Assembly (NCBI GenBank): GCA_004557825.1
Contig: SFFL01000003.1
Span: 62,001 to 126,000, forward strand
DNA from: Bacteroidales bacterium
Lineage (GTDB): Bacteria > Bacteroidota > Bacteroidia > Bacteroidales > Muribaculaceae
Length of the DNA stretch: 64,000 nucleotides
Reading direction: 5' to 3'
This document shows, piece by piece, positions 41,833 to 49,448 of this stretch (within the stretch, counting starts at the first letter, position 1; each line of letters starts with the position of its first letter). The notes beneath the pieces are model-generated. The model ran no database searches and had not been told where the DNA came from. It was given only the letters and a program-made list of their open reading frames with translations. The translations under genes were made by a program, and so were the position numbers.

Positions 41833-43125
41833 ATGAAAGAGTTAGTGATATCAAAGGAAAGCACCGAGAGGGCTGTGACGGTGGGGTTGATTACCCCCGA
41901 GCAGCCCGAGAATAAGGTGAACGAATATCTTGACGAACTTGAATTCCTGGCCGATACGGCCGGAGCCGAGGTGGTGACCCGTTTCACCCAGAAGGCCGAG
42001 AATCCCAATCCGCGTACGTTCGTGGGTAAGGGTAAGCTCCAGGAAATCAAGGAGTATGTCGAAAAAAACGATATAGGGATGGTGATTTTCGACGACGATC
42101 TCACCACCAAGCAGATTGCCAACATCGAAAAGGAACTGCAGGTGAAGATTCTCGACCGGTCGAGTCTGATTCTCGATATATTTGCAAAACGCGCACAGAC
42201 AGCCACGGCGAAAACGCAGGTGGAACTGGCTCAGTATCAGTATCTGTTGCCCCGTCTGACGCGAATGTGGACCCACCTGGAGCGCCAGAAGGGCGGTATC
42301 GGTATGCGCGGTCCCGGCGAGACGCAGATTGAGACCGACCGCCGTATCATTCAGCGCCGTATATCGTGGCTCAAGGAGCAGTTGGCCGACATCGACCGAC
42401 AGAAAACCATCCAGCGCAAGAATCGTGGCAAGCTTACCCGTGTGGCGCTCGTGGGATACACCAACGTGGGGAAATCTACGCTGATGAACCTCCTGAGCAA
42501 GAGCGAGGTGTTCGCCGAAAACAAGCTGTTTGCCACCCTCGACACGACGGTGCGCAAGGTGGTGATTGACAATCTCCCCTTCCTGCTCACCGACACCGTA
42601 GGCTTCATCCGAAAACTGCCGACCAACCTTGTGGAGTCGTTTAAATCAACCCTCGACGAGGTGCGCGATGCCGACCTGCTGGTACACGTGGTGGATGTGT
42701 CGCATCCGCAGTTTGAGGAGCAGATTGAGGTGGTAAACAAGACCCTGGCCGAAATCTGTGGCTCCGGCAACAAGCCTATGATTGTGGTGTTCAACAAGAT
42801 AGACGCCTACAGCCATATCCCCAAGGATGCCGACGACCTCACCCCCGCCACCCGCGAGAATATCCCGCTCGACGAGCTTAAACAGACCTGGATGAACCGC
42901 CTCGATCCGGAGAACTGCATTTTCATCTCGGCGAAGCAGGGTGTGAACATCGATGAACTCAAGAACCGGATTTATCAGAAAGCCAAGGAGATACACACTC
43001 AGCGTTTCCCCTACAACGATTTCCTTTTCCAGAAATATGACGACCTCAGCGACGACGCCTCCGCCGCCTCTGAAGCCAATGAATCCACCACAGCAACCGA
43101 TGCCACAGAAAATGCCGACAACTGA
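41833..43125 (+). CDS. hflX: GTPase HflX
   Basis: Ribosome-associated GTPase that splits stalled 70S ribosomes after stress. 430 residues: N-terminal HflX domain (EFLADTAGAEVVTRFTQKAENPNPRTFVGKGKLQEI), a linker helix pair (GGIGMRGPGETQIETDRRII, about 155) and the G domain with G1 ALVGYTNVGKSTLMNLL (about 205), G3 DTVGFIRKLPTNLVESF and G4 VFNKID. The C-terminus is acidic and Ala/Ser/Thr-rich (DDASAASEANESTTATDATENADN). The dGTPase gene follows after 31 bp. Confidence 0.96.
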   Translation: MKELVISKESTERAVTVGLITPEQPENKVNEYLDELEFLADTAGAEVVTRFTQKAENPNPRTFVGKGKLQEIKEYVEKNDIGMVIFDDDLTTKQIANIEKELQVKILDRSSLILDIFAKRAQTATAKTQVELAQYQYLLPRLTRMWTHLERQKGGIGMRGPGETQIETDRRIIQRRISWLKEQLADIDRQKTIQRKNRGKLTRVALVGYTNVGKSTLMNLLSKSEVFAENKLFATLDTTVRKVVIDNLPFLLTDTVGFIRKLPTNLVESFKSTLDEVRDADLLVHVVDVSHPQFEEQIEVVNKTLAEICGSGNKPMIVVFNKIDAYSHIPKDADDLTPATRENIPLDELKQTWMNRLDPENCIFISAKQGVNIDELKNRIYQKAKEIHTQRFPYNDFLFQKYDDLSDDASAASEANESTTATDATENADN

Positions 43126-43156
43126 TTCCCCGAAGATGGATTGCGCTATCCCGAAG

Positions 43157-44491
43157 ATGGAGTGGACCAAACTTATCTGCGACAAACGCCTGGGAATGGA
43201 GGATTTCCACGATCCGCACCCCGGCAAACGCACCGACTTCCAGCGCGATTTCGACCGTCTGGTGTTCTCCTCGCCCTTCCGCCGCCTGCAGAACAAAACC
43301 CAGGTATTTCCGTTGCCTGGCAGTATCTTCGTGCACAACCGTTTGACCCACAGCCTGGAAGTGGCGTCGGTGGGACGGTCGCTCTCCGACGAGATTATAT
43401 CCCGCCTGTTGCCGCGCTATCAGGGCACCCCGCAGGGGAAAGCCATCGAATCGATAGGTGAAATCGTGGCGGCAGGTTGCCTGGCTCACGATATGGGCAA
43501 TCCGCCCTTCGGTCACAGCGGCGAAAAAGCCATTGCCACCTTCTTTTCCGAAGGTCCGGGTGCGTTCCTCCAGCAGCGGCTCACCCCGGCACAGTGGGCC
43601 GATCTGATTCATTTCGAGGGGAATGCCAATGCCCTGCGCGTGCTCACTCACCGGTTCAACGGGCGCCGTGCCGGAGGCTTCGCCATGACCTACTCGATGC
43701 TCGCCTCGATTGTGAAATACCCCTACAGCTCCGGCTTGAGCGGAATGAAAAACAAATTCGGTTTCTTCACCTCGGAGCGCGACACTTACCGGAAAATCGC
43801 TGCCGAATTAGGCATACCCGCGCTGGATGCGCCGGAGGGGGAGATGCGCTATGTGCGCCATCCGCTGGTATATATCGTGGAGGCGGCCGACGACATCTGC
43901 TATGAGGTGATGGATATCGAGGATGCCCACAAGCTGAAAATCATACCCACATCCGATGTGATAGAGCACTTCCTGGCCTTCCTCCCGGAGGACCGCCGCG
44001 AGCGCACAGCCCGACGGTTAGAGAGTCTGGCCGACCCCAACGAGAAAATCGCCTACCTGCGAAGCGGCGTCATCGGCGCCCTCGTGAGCGGTTGCGCACA
44101 GGTGTTTGCCGACAATGAGGAAGCACTGCTGCGTGGCGAGTTCAGCGGCCGTCTGCTGGGGCATCTTCCCGAAATGCTGAAAGAAGCTTACGCGGCGTGC
44201 GACCGCCTGTCGTGGGCTAAAATCTACCGCGCCAAAGAGGTGGTGGATGTGGAGTTGGCCGGTAATCGCATCATCAGTTTCCTCCTGGAAAAACTGGTGC
44301 ACGCCGTGTGCAATCCGGAACTTAACTACTCGCGGCTGTTGCTATCGCAGGTGCCCGAGCAATACGATGTGAATTCCCCCGACCTGTTCACGCAGGTGCA
44401 GGCGGTGGTCGACCACGTGTCGGCGATGACCGATGTCTACGCCCTCGACCTGTTCCGCAAACTCAACGGTATGAGTCTGCCGGCGGTGTAA
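43157..44491 (+). CDS. dgt: Deoxyguanosinetriphosphate triphosphohydrolase (dGTPase)
   Basis: 444 residues from MEWTKLICDKRLG. The HD-domain enzyme splits dGTP into deoxyguanosine and triphosphate. Visible features: RTDFQRDFDRLVFSSPFRRLQNKTQVFPLPG (about 20-50), NRLTHSLEVASVGRSL with the first HD His, and the metal-binding LAHDMGNPPFGHSGE (about 110). Two further in-frame ATGs at 43136 and 43112 are possible starts. The stretch CCGAAGATGGA is duplicated 21 bp apart across the two later ATGs, so the start is ambiguous. Likely co-transcribed with hflX. Confidence 0.93.
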   Translation: MEWTKLICDKRLGMEDFHDPHPGKRTDFQRDFDRLVFSSPFRRLQNKTQVFPLPGSIFVHNRLTHSLEVASVGRSLSDEIISRLLPRYQGTPQGKAIESIGEIVAAGCLAHDMGNPPFGHSGEKAIATFFSEGPGAFLQQRLTPAQWADLIHFEGNANALRVLTHRFNGRRAGGFAMTYSMLASIVKYPYSSGLSGMKNKFGFFTSERDTYRKIAAELGIPALDAPEGEMRYVRHPLVYIVEAADDICYEVMDIEDAHKLKIIPTSDVIEHFLAFLPEDRRERTARRLESLADPNEKIAYLRSGVIGALVSGCAQVFADNEEALLRGEFSGRLLGHLPEMLKEAYAACDRLSWAKIYRAKEVVDVELAGNRIISFLLEKLVHAVCNPELNYSRLLLSQVPEQYDVNSPDLFTQVQAVVDHVSAMTDVYALDLFRKLNGMSLPAV

Positions 44492-44503
44492 ATCAAATAG
44501 AAA

Positions 44504-45799
44504 ATGCAAAGGATACTTTACCCCCTATCCCGGATACTATACCCTTCCAATCGGGTATTATACCCCCTGATATTCATCCTGGCGCTGCTGTCGGCTTCCG
44601 GACAGGCCGGAGCCGTGGCCGTGAAGGATGTGGAGAATGTCTTCGTGAAGGACTCCACGCGCTATGTCACTGATATGGCCGGGATGCTCTCGCCGCAGGG
44701 CCTCCGCCAGGCCGATGCGCTGATGGCCGACATCCGCCACAAGACCGGTGCCGAGGCGGTGATTGTGATTGTTGACAATCTCGACGGCGAGGATGCCGAC
44801 GACTACGCCACCGAACTGTTTGACCTTTGGAAACCGGGAAAAAAGCAGACCGACAGCGGTCTGATTCTGCTCATTTCGAAGGAGGACCGACAGATGGTAA
44901 TCCGTACCGGCTACGGGCTGGAAGGGGTGCTCCCCGATGCCATTTGTTGGGAAATCATCAATCAGAAGATGGCGCCTCTCTTTAAAAAAGAACAGTATGA
45001 GGAGGGTATACTTGCCGGAGCCACTGCGCTCAACGGCGCTCTGACTAATGAACAGGCACGTGCCGAAATCCTGCAGGACTATGAGCGCAATGCCGACCGC
45101 AAGGATGACGAGGGAAATTTCCTGGTGACATTCGTTTGCTTCGGGCTTGTGGTGCTGGGGTGTCTGCTCATATATTATATATACCTGCTTGCCACCACAT
45201 CGAAGATGCAGCCTACCGAGGCGTACTTCAAGTTTGAATCCTCGCGGATTACCCCGATTGTGGCCACCGCCGCCACCCTCGGCGTGGCCTTCCCGGCGTG
45301 GTTGCTATGGTACTTCACGATGAAGCATATCCGCAATAAGCGGCGTATTTGTTCCAACTGCGGCACGCCGATGGATAAGCTCGACGAGGAGACCGACAAT
45401 AACTATCTCACTCCCGCGCAGGATACCGAGGAACGAATCAATTCGGTCGACTATGATGTGTGGCTCTGCCCCAACTGCCATCAGACCGAGATTATTCCCT
45501 ATATCAATAAGCAAAGCTCATTCGGAATTTGCGACCGTTGTGGCGCCCGCACTATGGCGCAGGTAAGCGATTGCGTTGTGCGTCAGCCCAGTACGTCGCA
45601 CACCGGCGAGCGGGTTGTTACCTGCCATTGCTCCAACTGCGACCATTACACCAGAAAGTCGTATGTCATACCCAAGGTTGTGGCTCCTCCTATTATAATA
45701 GGTGGGGGAGGCGGCGGCTTCGGAGGGGGCGGCGGCTTTGGTGGCGGATCGTTTGGCGGCGGTATGACCGGCGGCGGTGGTTCGCGCGGAGGCTGGTAA
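44504..45799 (+). CDS. TPM-domain membrane protein with zinc ribbons and Gly-rich tail
   Basis: 431 residues. A signal peptide or first membrane span is preceded by a 7-residue triple repeat (RILYPLS, RILYPSN, RVLYPLI). The TPM domain follows (VTDMAGMLSPQGLRQADALM...GAEAVIVIVDNLDGEDADDYATELFDLW...RTGYGLEGVLPDA, about 45-195). A membrane span (FLVTFVCFGLVVLGCLLIYYIYLLA, about 205-230) and a second (IVATAATLGVAFPAWLLWYF) are followed by two zinc-ribbon pairs (CSNCG with CPNC; CDRCG with CHCSNC) and a Gly tail (GGGFGGGGGFGGGSFGGG). TPM proteins such as YgcG and Psb32 act in envelope or membrane-protein quality control; the precise role here is unknown. Starts 12 bp after dgt. Confidence 0.85.
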   Translation: MQRILYPLSRILYPSNRVLYPLIFILALLSASGQAGAVAVKDVENVFVKDSTRYVTDMAGMLSPQGLRQADALMADIRHKTGAEAVIVIVDNLDGEDADDYATELFDLWKPGKKQTDSGLILLISKEDRQMVIRTGYGLEGVLPDAICWEIINQKMAPLFKKEQYEEGILAGATALNGALTNEQARAEILQDYERNADRKDDEGNFLVTFVCFGLVVLGCLLIYYIYLLATTSKMQPTEAYFKFESSRITPIVATAATLGVAFPAWLLWYFTMKHIRNKRRICSNCGTPMDKLDEETDNNYLTPAQDTEERINSVDYDVWLCPNCHQTEIIPYINKQSSFGICDRCGARTMAQVSDCVVRQPSTSHTGERVVTCHCSNCDHYTRKSYVIPKVVAPPIIIGGGGGGFGGGGGFGGGSFGGGMTGGGGSRGGW

Positions 45800-46327
45800 T
45801 CTTTCGGCAGTGCTGTAGAGAGGGAGGTCACTGCCGCCTGAACAATTTGCTGCAAACGTGCGTTTTAGAAGTAAGGATAGTGATGTAAGGGGCGAGACGG
45901 CAGCTCTCCCTCGGAGCGTTGGAAGCGACGCTCAGCCCCGTGCAATCAAATAGAAATAGGAAGCGGCGACCGCAAATTCGGTTCGCCCGCTTTCTTTTTT
46001 GGAGGAAGGGAAATAGTTCGCTTCTCCGCCTATCGCAGGAGTTTGTTTCGTTCTTTTCGCAGCAGGTTGTTTCGTTCTTTTCGCAGGTCGAAAAGAACCA
46101 AAAGACCAAGGGCGCTGCGGAAATCTTAACGGCGGGGCTTTGCCGCGTCGGCGGAGGCTCGGCGGAACTCGCTGCGCTCAAACATCCGCCTCGCTGTCTC
46201 CGCCTTCTCGGCGCCCCGCCTTATTTCCGCTTTAGGCGCCGGCCATCCGTGTGAACCTTCGCGCCACGCCATTCCGCAGGGCCTAATTGGTAGAATTGGC
46301 CTAATTAGTCTAATTGGTCTAATTGGA
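45800..46327. other. Gene-free stretch with repeats
   Basis: About 530 bases without a credible gene. It has a 24-bp direct repeat at 46035-46082 (two copies of GCAG.AG.TTGTTTCGTTC), a 10-bp stem GTTCTTTTCG/CGAAAAGAAC (46074-46098) that could end transcription from the TPM gene, GC-rich low-complexity sequence to 46260, and the 9-bp repeat locus 2. Confidence 0.6.
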
Positions 46328-46335
46328 TTAATTGG
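46282..46335. repeat. 9-bp tandem repeat (TCTAATTGG type), locus 2
   Basis: Six 9-bp units: CCTAATTGG, TAGAATTGG, CCTAATTAG, TCTAATTGG twice, ATTAATTGG. The last unit contains the TrmH stop codon (46328-46330), so the final residues and stop of that gene are part of the repeat. Confidence 0.9.
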
Positions 46336-47134
46336 GCTGTGGGCGGAGTTGCCAGAAGGCGACGGCGGAGGCGGCGGCTACGTTGAGGGAGTCGACACCG
46401 CGGGCCATAGGGATGCGGGCTACGTAGTCGGCGTTGTCGATAATCTGTTGGGGGAGGCCTTCCCCTTCGGTGCCGAGGATGATGGCCAGATGCGGTTCGG
46501 CGGCGAGTGTGGGGGAGTCGAAGGTCACGGAGTCGTGGCGTAGAGCCATTGCCACCGATTTGAAGCCGAGCGAGCGCAGTTCGGGCAGATAGTCGGCCGA
46601 TGAAAGTCGTGCCCAGGGGAGCAGGAACACTGTGCCCATCGACACTCTTATAGCACGGCGGTTGAGCGGGTCGCAGGCTGTGGGGCCGAGCAGTACGGCG
46701 TCGATGCCCAGGGCGGCTGCGCTGCGGAAAATGGCACCGATGTTGGTGGTGTCGCACACGTCGTCGATTACGGCGATACGTCGGGCACCGTGGCAGGCCT
46801 GTTGCGGTGTGAGTGCCTCGGGGCGCGGAAATGCGCAAAGCACACCGCGGGTAAGACGGTAGCCGGTGATTGATTCCAGCAGTTCGCGTGGGCCTGTATA
46901 TACCGGCGTATCAGGCACTCGGGCGATAATGTCGGCAGCATCGCCTGTGATGTGGCGCTCCTCGCAGAGCATCGACACGGGCAGATTCCCGGCCGACATT
47001 GCCACCCTTATTACTTTTGGCGATTCGGCAATGAAGAGGGGCGCAGCCTGGTCGCAGCGCAACTGCGATTCTGTGAGTCGGCAGAAGGGTGTGATGCGTG
47101 GGTCGGAGATGCTGTCGATATGGATAACCGGCAT
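46328..47134 (-). CDS. TrmH/SpoU-family RNA 2'-O-methyltransferase
   Basis: 268 residues of the SPOUT class. Motif 1 is in CHGARRIAVIDDVCDTTNIGAIFRSAAALGID (about 130-160; the Arg of IFRSA is catalytic), motif 2 LAIILGTEGEGLP (about 220) and motif 3 ARIPMARGVDSLNVAAASAVAFWQL (about 240-262). An N-terminal substrate-binding segment of about 110 residues precedes, so rRNA or tRNA is the substrate, but not which nucleotide. 75 bp downstream of the sugar kinase on the same strand; a link in function is not evident. Confidence 0.93.
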   Translation of the reverse strand: MPVIHIDSISDPRITPFCRLTESQLRCDQAAPLFIAESPKVIRVAMSAGNLPVSMLCEERHITGDAADIIARVPDTPVYTGPRELLESITGYRLTRGVLCAFPRPEALTPQQACHGARRIAVIDDVCDTTNIGAIFRSAAALGIDAVLLGPTACDPLNRRAIRVSMGTVFLLPWARLSSADYLPELRSLGFKSVAMALRHDSVTFDSPTLAAEPHLAIILGTEGEGLPQQIIDNADYVARIPMARGVDSLNVAAASAVAFWQLRPQPN

Positions 47135-47209
47135 AAGAGATAAAGGCTTGTTGTTGGAATGTAGTGGTAATCAGTGCGAAACGTGGCAGATTGACAGTGA
47201 GCAATGCTT

Positions 47210-48070
47210 TCAGTGGGCAATGTGATAGTCGATCAGCCGGTCGATGGGCGCGCGGAAAATTTGCGGTGTGCCGTAGCCCTCGGCGCGGCAAACATCGGAG
47301 AGGATCTCGCGGAAATGATAGGCCACCGAGCCGATAAAACCCGGCAAGTGGCGCCGTTTGCCGGTGATGGCAAGGTAGGGGGTGAGATTGCGGCGGATGA
47401 AAGAGGTGAATTCCGAGGAAATCAGCGCTACGATGGCCGGAGAGTCAAGATGCGCCGAAAGGAAGGGGCAAAAGCTTGCCAGATAACGGTTTGCACCCCC
47501 TTCGCGGTAAACCTTCCTGATGACATCGGCCTTCGAATCGGGATATTCGCGGTGAAACGCTTCGGTGACATCATCGGGCATCAGCCCTTTGTAAATGTCG
47601 CTGACCAGACGGCGGCCGAGCACCGCGCCCGACCCCTCGTCGCCGAGGATGAAGCCCAGCGGTGGTGTGTTGGCAATGATTTCCTTGCTGTCGTAAAGAC
47701 CTGAATTAGAGCCGGTACCAAGAATGCAGGCAATTCCGCTGGCATCGCCGAACAGTGCGCGGGCGGCGCCGGTGAGGTCGCTCGCCACTTCCACGGTGGC
47801 GCCCGGCGAGAGGGGGAGCGCTTCGGCCAGAATCCGGCGGAGCGCTTCGTCGACTTCGCCGCCGATACATCCGGCGCCGTAGAAGCATACTCGATCAATC
47901 CTTTCCGACAGTTGCGGGGCAACTTCCGTGCGGAGAATCTGCCGGATGACGGCCGGGTCGGTGACGGCAGCGTTGAAGCCTGTGGAGGTGAACCGCAGCG
48001 CGGCGGTGCCGTTGTCGATAATTGCCCAGTCGGCCTTCGTGGAGCCGCAGTCGGCTATAACTGTTTTCAT
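47210..48070 (-). CDS. BadF/BadG-type N-acetylhexosamine kinase
   Basis: 286 residues of the ASKHA fold. The phosphate-1 motif is ADCGSTKADWAII (residues 6-18), the phosphate-2 region CILGTGSNSGLYD (about 115), then GFILGDEGSGAVLGRRLV (about 138) and the adenosine region FIGSVAYHFREIL. These match the GlcNAc/MurNAc kinase subgroup. In Tannerella a related kinase (MurK) phosphorylates MurNAc, as I recall; the substrate here is probably GlcNAc, MurNAc or a wall-derived sugar. It lies 36 bp after the AmpG-like permease gene, in line with trapping an imported sugar. Confidence 0.85.
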   Translation of the reverse strand: MKTVIADCGSTKADWAIIDNGTAALRFTSTGFNAAVTDPAVIRQILRTEVAPQLSERIDRVCFYGAGCIGGEVDEALRRILAEALPLSPGATVEVASDLTGAARALFGDASGIACILGTGSNSGLYDSKEIIANTPPLGFILGDEGSGAVLGRRLVSDIYKGLMPDDVTEAFHREYPDSKADVIRKVYREGGANRYLASFCPFLSAHLDSPAIVALISSEFTSFIRRNLTPYLAITGKRRHLPGFIGSVAYHFREILSDVCRAEGYGTPQIFRAPIDRLIDYHIAH

Positions 48071-48106
48071 ATCAGGGAAATCGAATAGTAAATCAGGTGG
48101 TGACGG

Positions 48107-49390
48107 TTATTCTTTGCGGCCGAACTCAGGCGAAACCTTTATCAGGTAGCATACACCGATGGTGCAGGCGCAGAGCACAATCGTGAGCGTGAAGAAGTTG
48201 AGATAACCCATCGTGTCGGCAAGCCAACCGGCTGCCAGTCCGGGGAGCATCATTCCCATCGCCATAAAACCGGTGCAGATGGAGTAGTGCGCCGTCTTGA
48301 AGCGCCCGATGGAGAAATAAATCAGGTAGAGCATATAGGCGGTGAAACCGAAGCCGTAGCCAAACTGCTCGATGAAGACGCAGGCGTAAACCTGCCATAT
48401 CTGCGTGGGTTGCGCCCAGGCGAGATAGACGAATGTGAGGCAGGTGAGCGACATACTCCAGGCCATGGGATGGAGCCAAGCGCGGAGACCGCGGCTCGAG
48501 GCGGCGATTCCGCCGATGATGCCGCCCAGCATCAGACCGATTACCCCTACTGTGCCATAAACCAGTCCGACATCTCCGGCACTCAGGCCGATGCCACCAG
48601 CCGCCACAGGATCCTGAAGGAAAGGCGGTATCATCTTCACCATCAGCGCTTCCGGCAAACGGTAAAGCAGTATGAACACCAGCGCTACGGCTACCCCCGG
48701 TTTGCGGAAGAAGCTTATAAAAGTGCTGATAAATTCCTGCATTACCTCTTTGAACGTGCGCGGGTCGTGGTTGACATCGGAGCGCGGCACGGGCAGCTTG
48801 AACATATGCAACAGAGCTACGATGAGGAAGAAGGCCGAAAGCAGGGCGAAAATAATAATCCACCCGGCTGTGAGGGTGCCGGTGCTGCGGTTTACCTGGT
48901 CGGCCAGCACAACAAGTGCTCCCTGGCCGATGACCATAGAGATACGGTAGAAAAGCGACCTGATACCTACGAAGAACGATTGCTCATGCTCGTTGAGCGC
49001 CAGCATATAATAGCCGTCGGCGGCGATGTCGTGGGTGGCCGACGAGAATGCCACCAGCCAGAACACCGCCAGGGTGGTCTGAAACCAGAGCGAGGCGGGG
49101 ATGGTGAAGGCTATCAGAGCCATACCGATGGCGATGGAGAGCTGCATCGCCACAATCCACCAGCGCTTGGTGCGGATGATGTCGACAAAGGGGCTCCAGA
49201 GCGGTTTTATCATCCAGGGGAGATAGAGCCAGGAGGTATAGAATGCTATTGCGGTGTTGCCGATTCCCAGACTTTTATACATAATCACCGAGATGGTCAT
49301 TACGGCCATATAGGGAAGCCCTTCGGCGAAGTACAGGGTGGCAATCCACCAGGGGAAACTCGACGATGATGCCGGTGTTTTAAAGCTCAT
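48107..49390 (-). CDS. AmpG-like muropeptide/sugar MFS permease
   Basis: 427 residues with 12 or so membrane segments. The start PWWIATLYFAEGLPYMAVMTISVIMYKSLGI and GFVDI/SPFVDIIRTKRWWIVAMQ loop are typical of the AmpG/PAT family, which imports anhydromuropeptides or related amino-sugar compounds across the inner membrane with protons. Later segments include VALVFILLYRLPEALMVKMIPPFLQD and IEQFGYGFGFTAYMLYLIYFS. E. coli AmpG is longer (about 490 residues). Neighbours are a sugar kinase, an amidase-like secreted protein and glycosyltransferases, supporting wall-sugar import. Confidence 0.88.
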   Translation of the reverse strand: MSFKTPASSSSFPWWIATLYFAEGLPYMAVMTISVIMYKSLGIGNTAIAFYTSWLYLPWMIKPLWSPFVDIIRTKRWWIVAMQLSIAIGMALIAFTIPASLWFQTTLAVFWLVAFSSATHDIAADGYYMLALNEHEQSFFVGIRSLFYRISMVIGQGALVVLADQVNRSTGTLTAGWIIIFALLSAFFLIVALLHMFKLPVPRSDVNHDPRTFKEVMQEFISTFISFFRKPGVAVALVFILLYRLPEALMVKMIPPFLQDPVAAGGIGLSAGDVGLVYGTVGVIGLMLGGIIGGIAASSRGLRAWLHPMAWSMSLTCLTFVYLAWAQPTQIWQVYACVFIEQFGYGFGFTAYMLYLIYFSIGRFKTAHYSICTGFMAMGMMLPGLAAGWLADTMGYLNFFTLTIVLCACTIGVCYLIKVSPEFGRKE

Positions 49391-49448
49391 TTTTGATATG
49401 TGATAGTGATGGAGAGAACAATATCTTGTGAGAGATGAACGCAGAGAA

